Shown: positions 17,432 through 26,265, counted from the stretch's first letter. The stretch is DNA of 64,000 bases from Oscillospiraceae bacterium (GCA_003514385.1 DOQR01000004.1:49239-113238), one strand, 5' to 3'. Numbers and translations are program-made. Notes: a model not told the origin generated them from the sequence alone.

Positions 17432-19051
17432 TTAAGGCTGAACGGTTATGGGCTTGTCCTCGCTCTCGTGCTCTATAGAAACAAAGTTGTTGCGCGGCGC
17501 ATATGCCCAGCGCATCTCGAACGCTTTAACTCCGTCGAGCGGTATGTAGAGCTGATCTCTCTTGCCTCTGTAGACCCTTGCGGGAAGCTTGAGCTCGCCG
17601 CGGTCGGTCTGCGCCACGTCGCTGTCAAGAGTGAACTCCGCACTGTGACCGTAAACGTCAAGATACACCTTGCCGGGAGTCTTTCTGACCTCGCCGCCGA
17701 TGAATCCGACGAGAACGGAAAGGGGAGCGAACCATATTCCGTCTTTGAACTCGCAAGGGGTCGTGTACTGGCAGAGCCCGAGATCCATGCCCTTGAACTT
17801 CATTCGCGTTGTGTTGTATATAGGTGCGAGTGCGGGCGGATCAATCGAATCAGTTTCTTTGTTTATCACACAGCGGTCGGCAATGCGTCCGTCATTGAGA
17901 TGAGCGGTAAGCGTTATCTTCGATCCGTCAACCTCGACGACAACGACCATCGAAACCATCTCTTCCTGAGAATAGAACGCGCTGTGCCAAACTTTCGGAA
18001 CGGCGCGGGTTCCGGGCGGATTCAGATTTGAGTTGCCGAGCATATAGTGTATAGTTCCCTGCGACGGTTTGTCAAAAATTTCTTCGTTTCTGACGGGGAA
18101 GCTCCTTGAAAAATTGTGCTCGTGACCCGAGAAGAGTATGTCGAGCTTTTCCATTCCCTCGCGCATGACGGGATATGCATCATAGTTCTGGCAGTCTGAG
18201 CCGGAATAGCATATCGGGAAATGATATGATCCTATCTTCCACTGCTTATCGCAGGCGTCGAGGTCTTTTATGAGCCATTCGTTGACCTCTTCGGGACCGT
18301 TTATTCCGATTATTGCGAAATGTACATTGCCGTAGTCAAAAGTGTAGTTCTCCGTTTTCCAGTTTTCAGGGCCATTATAGGCATATGAGCCTTTGAACTG
18401 ATTGTCAAAGAACTCCGCGGGTTCGGCGTAATATCTGCCTATGGCGTTTTTATAGTCTTTGAATCCGCGGTTATCGTGGTTGCCGAGAGTCATCATAAAC
18501 GGGATGTGTTCGGATATTCCGATGAGTCCGCTGAACGCTCCGTTCCACTGAACCTCATGCTGTCCGCAGTCGGTATTGTCGCCGCCGGTCAGAATGAAGC
18601 GCGTGTCTGGGTTCTTTTCGAGCATCTCTTTGACAAATCCGTTGAAATGCGAATAATCCGGGCAGTCAAACGGCTCGCCCTTCTGCTGATCCGATACGCA
18701 GAGGAATTTGAATTTCGTGAGATTCTCGGGCGCGGTTGAAAAATAGAATTCTTCGCTCCTGTGTTCGCTGTCGCCGCAGGTGTAGAAATATTTCGTGTCC
18801 GGCTTGAGCCCTGTGAGGTCCGCCCAGAACATATTGCTTATGTCGATGTCGCTCTTGAAAACTTCCGTTGCCGCATCGGCGCGCATGATTTCACTGCTGC
18901 CGTCCTCGCGGTAGAGAACATAGCCCTCCTTGATATCGGTGCAGGTTCTCCAGGTGACGGTCATCGAGGTTGCGGCGTCTCCCTTTATGCTGAGCATTAT
19001 GTGGTCGGGCTGTTCCGTTGAACCTCTTACGGGTTTAACTGCTTGACTCAT
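17432..19051 (-). CDS. Purple-acid-phosphatase-like metallophosphoesterase, no signal peptide
   Basis: A 539-residue protein. Residues about 15-110 form a fibronectin-III-like N-terminal domain of the purple acid phosphatase type (SMTVTWRTCTDIKEGYVLYR, with DTKYFYTCGD). The metallophosphoesterase core follows: the first metal Asp near FLCVSDQQ, then GGDNTDCG, LGNHDNRG, SYHFPICYSG and FSGHEHNFSR. About 120 further residues (from SIDPPALAP) resemble a copper-amine-oxidase-N-like beta domain. There is no signal peptide although relatives are usually secreted. A related secreted enzyme is encoded at 50267-51610. The substrate is unknown. Confidence 0.82.
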   Translation of the reverse strand: MSQAVKPVRGSTEQPDHIMLSIKGDAATSMTVTWRTCTDIKEGYVLYREDGSSEIMRADAATEVFKSDIDISNMFWADLTGLKPDTKYFYTCGDSEHRSEEFYFSTAPENLTKFKFLCVSDQQKGEPFDCPDYSHFNGFVKEMLEKNPDTRFILTGGDNTDCGQHEVQWNGAFSGLIGISEHIPFMMTLGNHDNRGFKDYKNAIGRYYAEPAEFFDNQFKGSYAYNGPENWKTENYTFDYGNVHFAIIGINGPEEVNEWLIKDLDACDKQWKIGSYHFPICYSGSDCQNYDAYPVMREGMEKLDILFSGHEHNFSRSFPVRNEEIFDKPSQGTIHYMLGNSNLNPPGTRAVPKVWHSAFYSQEEMVSMVVVVEVDGSKITLTAHLNDGRIADRCVINKETDSIDPPALAPIYNTTRMKFKGMDLGLCQYTTPCEFKDGIWFAPLSVLVGFIGGEVRKTPGKVYLDVYGHSAEFTLDSDVAQTDRGELKLPARVYRGKRDQLYIPLDGVKAFEMRWAYAPRNNFVSIEHESEDKPITVQP

Positions 19052-19080
19052 TTTGATCTCCTTGTCTGAAAATATAATAT

Positions 19081-19106
19081 GACGCTGTAATGTTTCTTAC
19101 AGCGTC
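19081..19106 (-). terminator. Hairpin after rodA
   Basis: Perfect 10-base arms GACGCTGTAA (19081-19090) and TTACAGCGTC (19097-19106) directly downstream of rodA on the minus strand, followed there by an AT-rich run (ATATTATATTTT) rather than a clean T tract. It may end rodA transcription or partly attenuate readthrough into the phosphoesterase gene. Confidence 0.6.
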
Positions 19107-19112
19107 TTTTGT

Positions 19113-20297
19113 TTAGTTGAAAGGTGTGCTTATCCTGTTATATCTGAAGTTCGTTACCTCACCGCGCTGACTGCATCTGTAGATGCTCATGACGAGTCCG
19201 ATCGCGATATATATGCAGAGGTTTGATGAGCCGCCGGAGCTGAAAAACGGCAGAGTGATGCCAATGCAGGGGAGGAGTTTCAAACACATTCCGATATTCA
19301 TGATAGCCTGTGAGCCGATCATTACCGCAGTGCCGTAGCAGACGAGCGAACCCATATTTGTGTTGGCCTGTTTGCCGACAAATACTATCTTGACGATTAT
19401 CAGCGCTATAAGCGCAAGCGCCGCAAAAGCGCCGACAAATCCGAGTTCTTCGCCGATAACGGAGAATATCATATCGCTGTCGTTGACGGGGACTGAGTGC
19501 GACTGGGTATACGCACCTTTGAGGAACCCTCGTCCGAAAAATCTTCCGCTGCCGATGGCGTTGACGCTTTGCTGCTGCTGGAAGATATATTTCTTATAAA
19601 GCGCCGTGTCGAGCTTGCTCGGGGCATATACAGCAAGAATACGGCCTTTCTGGAAGTCGCTGAAGAATGCGAACCAAAGTATGGGCACGGCCGCGACTAT
19701 CATTGCGCCGGCGGCGGCAAAATATCTTGCCGCAAGACCGGAGGCAAACATCATGCCGATGAATATCGAAACGAATACGAGCGCAGAGCCGAGGTCGCCG
19801 GTCAGAATGACAAGCAGTGCCGGAACTCCGCCGTGAACGCAGAGAAGCAAGGCATTTTTAAGCTTGTTTATATCCTCGCCGACATAATCGAGATGAACGG
19901 CGAATGTTATTATAAACGCTATCTTGAAAAGCTCTGACGGCTGGAAGTTGATGACTTTGAAATCGAACCATGTTCTTGCATCCGGTCTGTCTGCCGTTCC
20001 GCTGCCGAACGGGAAAAGCAGAAGCATCATCAGCAGGCACACGCCGCCGATTATCATCCAGAAGCGGAGAACTATTTCGTAGTCGATAAATGATATGACT
20101 ACGCACATCGCCACACCGACAATCACTGCGAGCAGCATGACAAGCGCCGTGCGGCTGATAAGGCTTCCGTCCTCAAGGCTGCTGTATGTGGCGCTGTAGA
20201 CCATAAGAACGCCGAACAGCGATGTCAGAAGGCAGAGCGACATCAGCAGTTTGTCCGTAGTTTTTAATCCTCTTTTGATTGCCTGAAGTATGTTCAT
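19113..20297 (-). CDS. rodA: RodA/FtsW-type peptidoglycan polymerase (SEDS family)
   Basis: A 394-residue integral membrane glycosyltransferase of the SEDS family, polymerising lipid II for side-wall growth. It shows about ten hydrophobic segments, the conserved NFQPSELFKIAFI motif near residue 118, the extracellular loop Asp region with GRFFGRGFLKGAYTQ and FSVIGEELGFVG, and the C-terminal GITLPFFSSGGSS. The absence of an adjacent mur cluster favours RodA over FtsW or SpoVE, but the subfamily is inferred. GGAG precedes the ATG. Confidence 0.9.
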   Translation of the reverse strand: MNILQAIKRGLKTTDKLLMSLCLLTSLFGVLMVYSATYSSLEDGSLISRTALVMLLAVIVGVAMCVVISFIDYEIVLRFWMIIGGVCLLMMLLLFPFGSGTADRPDARTWFDFKVINFQPSELFKIAFIITFAVHLDYVGEDINKLKNALLLCVHGGVPALLVILTGDLGSALVFVSIFIGMMFASGLAARYFAAAGAMIVAAVPILWFAFFSDFQKGRILAVYAPSKLDTALYKKYIFQQQQSVNAIGSGRFFGRGFLKGAYTQSHSVPVNDSDMIFSVIGEELGFVGAFAALALIALIIVKIVFVGKQANTNMGSLVCYGTAVMIGSQAIMNIGMCLKLLPCIGITLPFFSSGGSSNLCIYIAIGLVMSIYRCSQRGEVTNFRYNRISTPFN

Positions 20298-20324
20298 TGG
20301 CAGCTCCTTAGAAATTATACTGAT

Positions 20325-20353
20325 ATTATAAAGCGAAATTTAATCAAATTCAA
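20325..20353 (-). promoter_or_regulatory. SigA-type promoter for rodA
   Basis: On the minus strand, TTGAAT (20348-20353) and TATAAT (20325-20330) are separated by 17 bases, about 28 bases before the rodA start. It overlaps the divergent control region of tsaE. Confidence 0.7.
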
Positions 20354-20382
20354 GTAAAATACTTTTATATCTTTGATTTGTG

Positions 20383-20391
20383 TGATATAAT
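20383..20391 (+). promoter_or_regulatory. Extended -10 promoter for tsaE operon
   Basis: TGATATAAT (TG at 20383-20384, TATAAT at 20386-20391) is an extended -10 element; the -35 region is poor. Transcription would begin near 20398, close to the tsaE start. Confidence 0.5.
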
Positions 20392-20427
20392 TATTTGAAT
20401 TTAATGCAAGGCAGCGGTATTTTTCAG

Positions 20428-20874
20428 ATGAAGACGGTTTTTCATTCTTATTCTTCAAAACAGACCGAGGAGTTCGGCGCTCAGCTCGGCAAAAGCCTCA
20501 AAGCAGGGGATGTTGTCGCCCTGTTCGGTGATCTCGGCGCAGGCAAGACTGCGTTTACAAGAGGACTTGCGCATGGAATGGGCTTTGACGGCGAAGTCAG
20601 CAGCCCGACATTTGCGCTTGTGCATGAGTATCCGACGGATATACCGATTTATCATTTTGACATGTACAGGATTACTACCTGGGACGATCTTTATTCAACC
20701 GGATTTTTTGATTATCTCGATATGGGCGGGGTGCTCGTGATTGAGTGGAGCGAAAATATCGAGAACTGTCTGCCCGAAAATTCGATAAGAGTTTCGATAT
20801 CCAAGAATGATAACGAGAATGAACGCATAATTAATTTGGAGAGGGGTGCCGAAATTGAAGATACTCGCGCTTGA
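20428..20874 (+). CDS. tsaE: tRNA threonylcarbamoyladenosine biosynthesis ATPase TsaE
   Basis: The P-loop ATPase of the t6A37 tRNA modification complex. It shows GDLGAGKTAFTRGLAHG (Walker A), SPTFALVHEY, the family's FDMYR, and LVIEWSENI near residue 105. I choose ATG 20428 because the alignment begins there (MKTVFHSYSSKQTEEFG); the frame extends upstream to TTG 20395 and ATG 20404. The product is 148 residues, a usual length. tsaB overlaps its end. Confidence 0.9.
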   Translation: MKTVFHSYSSKQTEEFGAQLGKSLKAGDVVALFGDLGAGKTAFTRGLAHGMGFDGEVSSPTFALVHEYPTDIPIYHFDMYRITTWDDLYSTGFFDYLDMGGVLVIEWSENIENCLPENSIRVSISKNDNENERIINLERGAEIEDTRA

Positions 20875-21559
20875 TTCGTCCGCAAAAACAGCGAGCGCCG
20901 CGATAACCGACGGCGAGCAGCTGATAAGCGAAGCATTTGTCAATGCCGGACTCACGCACAGTGAGACTCTTCTTCCTATGGTTAATTCCGTTCTCAGCCT
21001 TGCACGCCTCACAATGGCGGATATCGACGGCTGCGTTATAACCGACGGCCCCGGTTCGTTTACGGGTATAAGAATAGGCATCGCCGCCGTGAAGGGGCTT
21101 GCAATGCCCAATGAGACGAAGTGCTGCGGCGTTTCTACTCTCAAGGCGATGGCTTATAATCTGCGCTATGATAACTGCATCGCCTGCTGTGCAATGGATG
21201 CAAGATGCTCGCAGGTCTATTCAGCAATATTCCGCTGTTTTGACGGAAAAGTCGAGAGATTGACCGAAGATGACGCAATTCCCGCATCAAAACTTCCGGA
21301 AATACTTGAAAAATATGCAAATGAGCGTATAATTTGTGTCGGAGACGGAGCGCATATCGCTTATCAGGCTGTTAAAGACAGTTTTAAGAGCGTTAGCCTC
21401 GCGCAGGACAGTAGGCGTTTTCAGCGTGCATACGGAGCCGCTTGCGCCGCCGTGTGCGAGAATATGGACTTCATTCCTCCGGCTCAACTTTTGCCCGTAT
21501 ATCTGAGACCTTCGCAGGCGGAGTGCGAACTCAGTCTGAAAAAGTCTCATAATCAATAA
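20855..21559 (+). CDS. tsaB: tRNA threonylcarbamoyladenosine biosynthesis protein TsaB
   Basis: The dimerisation partner of TsaD in t6A synthesis, with an ASKHA fold but no activity of its own. The start I favour is TTG 20855 (giving KILALDSSAKTASAAI) with GGAGAGG about 10 bases upstream; GTG 20846 sits too near that site. The core motif DGPGSFTGIRIGIAAVKGLA is diagnostic. The C-terminus ends in PVYLRPSQAE, as usual. tsaD itself is not in the window. Confidence 0.92.
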   Translation: MKILALDSSAKTASAAITDGEQLISEAFVNAGLTHSETLLPMVNSVLSLARLTMADIDGCVITDGPGSFTGIRIGIAAVKGLAMPNETKCCGVSTLKAMAYNLRYDNCIACCAMDARCSQVYSAIFRCFDGKVERLTEDDAIPASKLPEILEKYANERIICVGDGAHIAYQAVKDSFKSVSLAQDSRRFQRAYGAACAAVCENMDFIPPAQLLPVYLRPSQAECELSLKKSHNQ

Positions 21560-21578
21560 ATCAAAAGGAGAAATTATC

Positions 21579-22031
21579 ATGATAGCTCTTGCTGCTGACC
21601 ATGCAGGATATCCTCTCAAGGAGGAAATCAAAAAACATCTTTTGGAGAGAGGCCTCGATGTCAAAGACTTCGGAACTGACAGCGATAAGTCCGTTGACTA
21701 TGCTGTTTTCGCGAAGATAGCGGGCGAGGCGGTCGCATCCGGCGAGTGCAAGCTCGGCATTTTCTGCTGTGGTACCGGCGTTGGCATCTCGATGGCGGCA
21801 AATAAGGTCAGAGGAGTCAGAGCTGCAAACTGCGCAGATACTTTCTCCGCGCGCATGACAAGACTCCATAACGACGCAAATGTCCTTTGCCTTGGCAGCA
21901 GAGTTATAGGCGCAGGTCTTGCGCTTGATATGGTCGATCTCTTTGTTGACACGCCTTTCAGCGGCGAGGAGAGACACCAGAGAAGAATCGACCAGGTCAT
22001 GGCTATAGAAAACGAGAAGTTCTCAAAATAA
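21579..22031 (+). CDS. rpiB: Ribose-5-phosphate isomerase B
   Basis: Interconverts ribulose-5-phosphate and ribose-5-phosphate. The 150 residues contain [12 protein letters not shown] at the start, the catalytic-Cys segment [15 protein letters not shown], and [15 protein letters not shown]. It precedes upp and fits a supply of ribose phosphate for PRPP and nucleotide salvage. AGGAG lies 10 bases upstream. Confidence 0.95.
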   Translation: MIALAADHAGYPLKEEIKKHLLERGLDVKDFGTDSDKSVDYAVFAKIAGEAVASGECKLGIFCCGTGVGISMAANKVRGVRAANCADTFSARMTRLHNDANVLCLGSRVIGAGLALDMVDLFVDTPFSGEERHQRRIDQVMAIENEKFSK

Positions 22032-22077
22032 AGAAGTCAGAAATTTTCAAATTATATATATCTGGAGGAGTTCAAAA

Positions 22078-22707
22078 ATGGCAAACATAACAATAACAAA
22101 TCACCCGCTTATTCAGCATAAGCTGTCTATCCTCAGAGACAAGCACACCGCTTCCAAAGAGTTCCGTACTCTTGTCGGCGAGATTGCTATGCTAATGTGC
22201 TATGAGGCTACAAGGGACCTTCCTCTCAAGGATGTTGAGATTGAGACTCCCGTTTCCAAGATGACCACAAAGGCTCTTGCGGGCAAGAAGCTTGCTTTTG
22301 TCCCGATTCTCAGAGCCGGTCTCGGTATGGTTGACGGTGTTCTGACCCTTGTTCCTTCCGCCAGAGTCGGTCACATCGGTCTTTACCGCGATCCCGCAAC
22401 CCTGCAGCCTGTTGAATATTATTGCAAGCTACCCAGTGATATCGGCGAGCGCGATGTTATTGTTCTCGATCCCATGCTTGCCACCGGCGGCTCGGCTATC
22501 GATGCTATAACCCAGATCAAGAAGAGAAATCCCAAGTCGATAAAATTTATGTGCATCATTGCAGCTCCCGAGGGACTTGAGGCTCTCAGCAAGGCTCATC
22601 CCGATGTTGATATCTTTGCCGCTGCAAAGGACGAGAAGCTCAACGATCACGGCTATATCGTTCCCGGTCTCGGCGACGCCGGCGACAGAATCTTCGGCAC
22701 GAAATAA
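22078..22707 (+). CDS. upp: Uracil phosphoribosyltransferase
   Basis: Salvages uracil to UMP using PRPP. The PRPP-binding motif [18 protein letters not shown] is intact, as are [13 protein letters not shown] and the C-terminal uracil-binding [12 protein letters not shown]. 209 residues, full length. It follows rpiB after a GGAGGAG site. The codon use is rich in GCT/CTT/GAG, suggesting good expression. Confidence 0.96.
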   Translation: MANITITNHPLIQHKLSILRDKHTASKEFRTLVGEIAMLMCYEATRDLPLKDVEIETPVSKMTTKALAGKKLAFVPILRAGLGMVDGVLTLVPSARVGHIGLYRDPATLQPVEYYCKLPSDIGERDVIVLDPMLATGGSAIDAITQIKKRNPKSIKFMCIIAAPEGLEALSKAHPDVDIFAAAKDEKLNDHGYIVPGLGDAGDRIFGTK

Positions 22708-22713
22708 TTGCAC

Positions 22714-22742
22714 TTGCAATACCCGGACTATTATGTTATAAT
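22714..22742 (+). promoter_or_regulatory. SigA-type promoter of the SCIFF gene
   Basis: TTGCAA (22714-22719), 17-base spacer, TATAAT (22737-22742), 30 bases before the SCIFF start and a few bases after the upp stop. It gives the SCIFF gene a transcript of its own. Confidence 0.75.
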
Positions 22743-22772
22743 CATTTCAGTAAATTTTGGAGGTGTTATATC

Positions 22773-22910
22773 ATGAAACACATCAAGACCATCAACGCTT
22801 CGAATCTTAAGGAGAGCGCTGCTAAGGGCGGCTGCGGCGAGTGCCAGGCTTCCTGCCAGTCAGCTTGCAAGACTTCCTGCACCGTTGCTAACCAGAAGTG
22901 CGAGAAGTAA
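22773..22910 (+). CDS. scfA: SCIFF ranthipeptide precursor (six cysteines in 45 residues)
   Basis: A 45-residue peptide with exactly six cysteines, all in the C-terminal half, at residues 21, 24, 28, 32, 36 and 43. The leader is MKHIKTINASNLKESAAKGG and the core begins CGECQASCQSACKTSC. This is the SCIFF family, precursors whose cysteines become thioether-linked by a dedicated radical SAM enzyme. Such products are now classed as ranthipeptides and are nearly universal in Clostridia. The maturase gene follows at 23027. A strong TTTTGGAGG site precedes the ATG. The bridge pattern and function of this product are not visible from sequence. Confidence 0.96.
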   Translation: MKHIKTINASNLKESAAKGGCGECQASCQSACKTSCTVANQKCEK

Positions 22911-22927
22911 TCTGATTTGAACGTAAA

Positions 22928-22956
22928 TTAGGGGCAGGCTTTGCGCCTGTCCCTAA
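22928..22956 (+). other. Intercistronic hairpin between SCIFF gene and maturase
   Basis: A 12-base-pair stem (22928-22939 with 22945-22956, one G-U pair) and a 5-base loop, 17 bases after the SCIFF stop. It is followed by AAAATTCTG, not a T tract, so it is a poor rho-independent terminator. It more likely protects the 3' end of a short scfA message or partly limits maturase expression. Confidence 0.65.
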
Positions 22957-23026
22957 AATTCTGTCTGAAACAATTTGCCGATATTAACGCGGCTAAAAGG
23001 AGCGAAAGCGGGGAGACCCGGCGTAT

Positions 23027-24391
23027 ATGATACATAAATATTTTCTCAACGGCTACTATATAGTCATTGACACAAACAGCGGCGCCGTTCACATTGTGGA
23101 CGAGCTTGCATACAGACTGCTCGATTTCTTTACGGAAAAGCTCAAGGGCGAATGTCCCGAGGAGATTATCTCAACTCTTGTGAACGAGGGCTTTGATAAG
23201 CAGGATATCATCGACACTTATGCCGAACTCAAGGCTTTGTGTGATGACGACTCTCTTTTCTCCGAGGATACCTACAGACCCTTTGCGGATATGCTCGACG
23301 AGGCGCCTATAAAATCGATGTGCCTCAACATATCGCACGACTGTAATCTCCGCTGCGAGTATTGCTTTGCCGCTCAGGGCGATTTTGGCCACGGCAGAAA
23401 GCTTATGCCTTTTGAGGTCGGCAAGGCTGCGATAGATTTCCTTATCAAACATTCCGCAAACAGACACAACCTCGAACTTGATTTCTTCGGCGGCGAGCCG
23501 CTCATGAATCTCGATGTTGTTAAAAAAGTTGTCGAGTATGCAAGATCGATCGAGAAAGAGCACAATAAGAATTTCCGTTTCACAATGACTACAAACGGTA
23601 TTCTGCTCGACGATGACAGTATTGATTTTATCAACCGCGAGATGTCGAACGTCGTTCTCTCGCTCGACGGCAGAAAAGAAGTAAACGACCGTCTGCGCCC
23701 GACTGTCAATAAAAAGGGCAGCTATGACATAATCGTTCCGAAGTATCAGAAGCTTGTCGCCGAGAGAGGGGACAAGGAATATTATGTCCGCGGTACATTT
23801 ACGAAATATAATCTTGACTTCACCGATGATGTCATGCATCTCAACGAGCTTGGATTCGATCAGATCTCTGTTGAACCTGTTGTGACCGATCCCGAGTTGC
23901 CGTATGCGCTGACCGAAAGCGATCTTCCGGCTATTGCAGAGGAATATGAGAAGCTTTCAAAGATACTTATAGAGCGAAAGAAGAACGGTACGAGCTTCAA
24001 TTTCTTCCATTTCATGATTGACCTTGATCAGGGACCGTGTGCTATCAAGAGACTTCGCGGATGCAGCTGCGGCAACGAGTATGTTGCTGTCACTCCCGAG
24101 GGCGATATTTATCCCTGCCATCAGTTCGTGGGCATGGACGAGTGGAAGATGGGCAGCGTGCTTGACGATTCTATCGACTACAAGATGAAGAAGATGTTCT
24201 CGAAAGCGAACATCTACTCAAAAGAAGAGTGCGCCGATTGCTGGGCGAAGTTCTATTGCAGCGGCGGATGCAACGCCAATAACATGCAGTATAACAACAC
24301 TATCTTTAAGCCGCACAAGCTCTCGTGTGCTCTCGAACAGAAGAGACTCGAGTGTGCGATAATGATAAAGGCCGCTCTTGCGGACGAATAA
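23027..24391 (+). CDS. scfB: SCIFF maturase, radical SAM/SPASM thioether-forming enzyme
   Basis: Builds Cys-to-alpha-carbon-type thioether cross-links in the SCIFF peptide. The N-terminal 95 residues form a RiPP-recognition-like region that would bind the leader. The radical SAM CxxxCxxC is at Cys106, Cys110 and Cys113 in HDCNLRCEYCFAAQ. GGEPL (FFGGEPLMNL) follows, and the C-terminal SPASM domain has auxiliary-cluster cysteines in CAIKRLRGCSCGNEY, YPCHQF, CADCWAKFYCSGGC and CALEQKRLEC. At 454 residues it is full length. GGGGAG lies before the ATG. The assignment rests on motifs plus the adjacent SCIFF gene and is strong. Confidence 0.96.
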   Translation: MIHKYFLNGYYIVIDTNSGAVHIVDELAYRLLDFFTEKLKGECPEEIISTLVNEGFDKQDIIDTYAELKALCDDDSLFSEDTYRPFADMLDEAPIKSMCLNISHDCNLRCEYCFAAQGDFGHGRKLMPFEVGKAAIDFLIKHSANRHNLELDFFGGEPLMNLDVVKKVVEYARSIEKEHNKNFRFTMTTNGILLDDDSIDFINREMSNVVLSLDGRKEVNDRLRPTVNKKGSYDIIVPKYQKLVAERGDKEYYVRGTFTKYNLDFTDDVMHLNELGFDQISVEPVVTDPELPYALTESDLPAIAEEYEKLSKILIERKKNGTSFNFFHFMIDLDQGPCAIKRLRGCSCGNEYVAVTPEGDIYPCHQFVGMDEWKMGSVLDDSIDYKMKKMFSKANIYSKEECADCWAKFYCSGGCNANNMQYNNTIFKPHKLSCALEQKRLECAIMIKAALADE

Positions 24392-24394
24392 AAA

Positions 24395-24427
24395 ATACAG
24401 CTCGGGATAAATAGTCCCGGGCTGTAT
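24395..24427 (+). terminator. Hairpin terminator after scfB
   Basis: Arms ATACAGCTCGGGA (24395-24407) and TCCCGGGCTGTAT (24415-24427) with one G-U pair, immediately after the maturase stop and followed by CGGTTTTAT. Confidence 0.8.
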
Positions 24428-24445
24428 CGGTTTTATGCGTGAAAA

Positions 24446-24470
24446 ATCCCCCGGAAAAGTCCCGGGGGAT
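24446..24470 (-). terminator. Terminator of the PpiC-type foldase gene
   Basis: Arms ATCCCCCGG (24446-24454) and CCGGGGGAT (24462-24470). On the minus strand the stem is followed by TTTTTC, so it ends transcription coming from the foldase gene. Confidence 0.8.
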
Positions 24471-24486
24471 GATTTCTGTAGCATTA

Positions 24487-26178
24487 TTAGCTCTTCGTCT
24501 TTGTGCTGTTATTCATTGCGAGTCTCTGCTTGAAGGTCTTGAGGAAGTCCTTGACTGCCTTATCGATATTCTTGTCCTTCTTGTTGAGCTTGTACTCGTC
24601 GGAGCCTTCAAGCTCGTTAAGTTGCTTCTCAAAGTCCTCGCTGGCCTTTGCGGAGCGAATGGCGCTCTTCCAAGCGTAGTCACTGCCCGAATAGTACATG
24701 ATGTGGTAGCCGTACTCGGACTCAACAATGCCGGTGTCGCCGACCTTTCTGCTGCTGTCGGTAGCCCAGTTGCGGAAGGACTCAACGTAGTTGGCGCTTG
24801 AGGTGATGCCGCTTATAAGTCCGCCGTCAGCGGCGCTTCCGGTATCCTTGGACTTTTCTTTTGCGAGAGCTGCGAAGGAATCTTCGGTCTTAGCTCCGCT
24901 CTGCCATTCCTTGTAGATCTTGTCGGCGGAAGCCTTTGCGGCCTTCTTCTGCTCGTCGGTTGCCTCTGAGGACGAGCTTGCATTGTCGGTGAACGAGATG
25001 AGAATATGTCTTACGTTCGAGGCCATGGGAGCGTAGCTGCCCTTGTTGATGTAAAGGATAACATAAGAAGTTACATTGCCGTCGCTGCCGACTTCAAAGA
25101 GCTTGACATCTCCTGCTTTTCTCGCGCTGTCAAACGCCCACTTTGCGGCGTCCTCGGAGACATAGGAGGTGATGGTTGACTTTGCGGCCTCGTTGAGGGC
25201 GGTTGCGGACTCCGCGTCATAGTTTTCGGTGGAGCTGTTCTTTTTCTTTGCCTGCTCAAGGAAAGCCTTTTCACTGGTGCAGGCCTTGAGAGCGGCTTCT
25301 GCCTCAGCCTTGACCTTTGCAGCAGCTGCTTTTTGGCGGGCGGCAAGCTGCTCCGAGGTCTCGCCGTCCTTTGCGGTAAGAGTCTCTATTGCGAACGAAA
25401 GTGTTCTTGCGTCAACTGCATTGTATGCGCTGTGATCCTTGTCGTAGACAGCCTTTATGTCGGCGGCGCTGTAAGAATCGGTGAGCTTCTTTGAAGTGTC
25501 GCTCTGGTATCTCGAAACGATATTTTGCATCTCGAGCTGCTTGCGCAGGAACTTCTCGTTTATACCCTTGCCGTAGCTCGCCTTGAGGTAGGCGTTGAGA
25601 GAGTATTTGTTCTCTGCGGCGGTGTTTCTGAGCTCCTCGACCTGATCGTCAATTGACTTCTGCTCGTCGTCTGTGAGCTTGTAGCCTGCCTTGATAGCTT
25701 CGGCATAGAGAATCTTGTAGGTCTGGAGAGCGGAGATGGTCTCATTCTTGAGATAATCGGAAAGAAGCATTTCTTTTCCGTCGGCATCGGTGCCGTAGTT
25801 CTGCTCATCCGGCGACTTTGTCGGGTCAATGCCGATGTTCATGCCGTACCTTGCGTACTGCTGAGCGTATGAGTAGATATTGTTGAGATACTGGCTGTAG
25901 TAATATGTAAACTCAACTTCCGAAACGCGGATATCGTCGCCCAAAGAGAACACGGTTGTATTCTTCTTGATAGCGGCCGTATCGTCGAGAACCTTCCAAA
26001 CGATTCCGCCTGCAACTACGACGGCAAGAACGATAGCTACTACCATTTTGACTATCTTTGCCGCTGCCTTGCTCTTCTCGCTCTTTTTCTGACTCTTTTT
26101 CGCAGACTGAGCGAGGCGGGCCTTTCTGTCGTCACGGTATGACTCGGCAGAAGTCCGCTGGGTGTCTTTGTTTGCCAT
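24487..26178 (-). CDS. Membrane-anchored peptidyl-prolyl isomerase (SurA/PrsA-like, PpiC domain)
   Basis: A 563-residue extracytoplasmic foldase. A very basic N-terminus (residues 1-43) leads into a single membrane segment (IVKMVVAIVLAVVVAGGIVW, about residues 43-65); there is no lipobox Cys, unlike PrsA. A SurA_N-like helical region covers about residues 85-235. A Lys/Ala-rich helical linker follows, and the parvulin PpiC domain starts near residue 385 (VRHILISFTDN) and continues with GGLISGITS and ESEYGYHIMYYSG. A strong promoter lies upstream. It probably helps fold secreted proteins; clients are unknown. Confidence 0.85.
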   Translation of the reverse strand: MANKDTQRTSAESYRDDRKARLAQSAKKSQKKSEKSKAAAKIVKMVVAIVLAVVVAGGIVWKVLDDTAAIKKNTTVFSLGDDIRVSEVEFTYYYSQYLNNIYSYAQQYARYGMNIGIDPTKSPDEQNYGTDADGKEMLLSDYLKNETISALQTYKILYAEAIKAGYKLTDDEQKSIDDQVEELRNTAAENKYSLNAYLKASYGKGINEKFLRKQLEMQNIVSRYQSDTSKKLTDSYSAADIKAVYDKDHSAYNAVDARTLSFAIETLTAKDGETSEQLAARQKAAAAKVKAEAEAALKACTSEKAFLEQAKKKNSSTENYDAESATALNEAAKSTITSYVSEDAAKWAFDSARKAGDVKLFEVGSDGNVTSYVILYINKGSYAPMASNVRHILISFTDNASSSSEATDEQKKAAKASADKIYKEWQSGAKTEDSFAALAKEKSKDTGSAADGGLISGITSSANYVESFRNWATDSSRKVGDTGIVESEYGYHIMYYSGSDYAWKSAIRSAKASEDFEKQLNELEGSDEYKLNKKDKNIDKAVKDFLKTFKQRLAMNNSTKTKS

Positions 26179-26236
26179 TCTTTTTCATCCTTTTCTTTGT
26201 TAAGGTTGATTTGACCTGACGGTCTATAACATTCTT

Positions 26237-26265
26237 ATTCTATACTATTTTATTAATTTTGACAA
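26237..26265 (-). promoter_or_regulatory. SigA-type promoter of the PpiC-type foldase gene
   Basis: On the minus strand TTGTCA (26260-26265), 17 bases, TAGAAT (26237-26242). The transcript would have a leader of about 50 bases. Confidence 0.65.
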
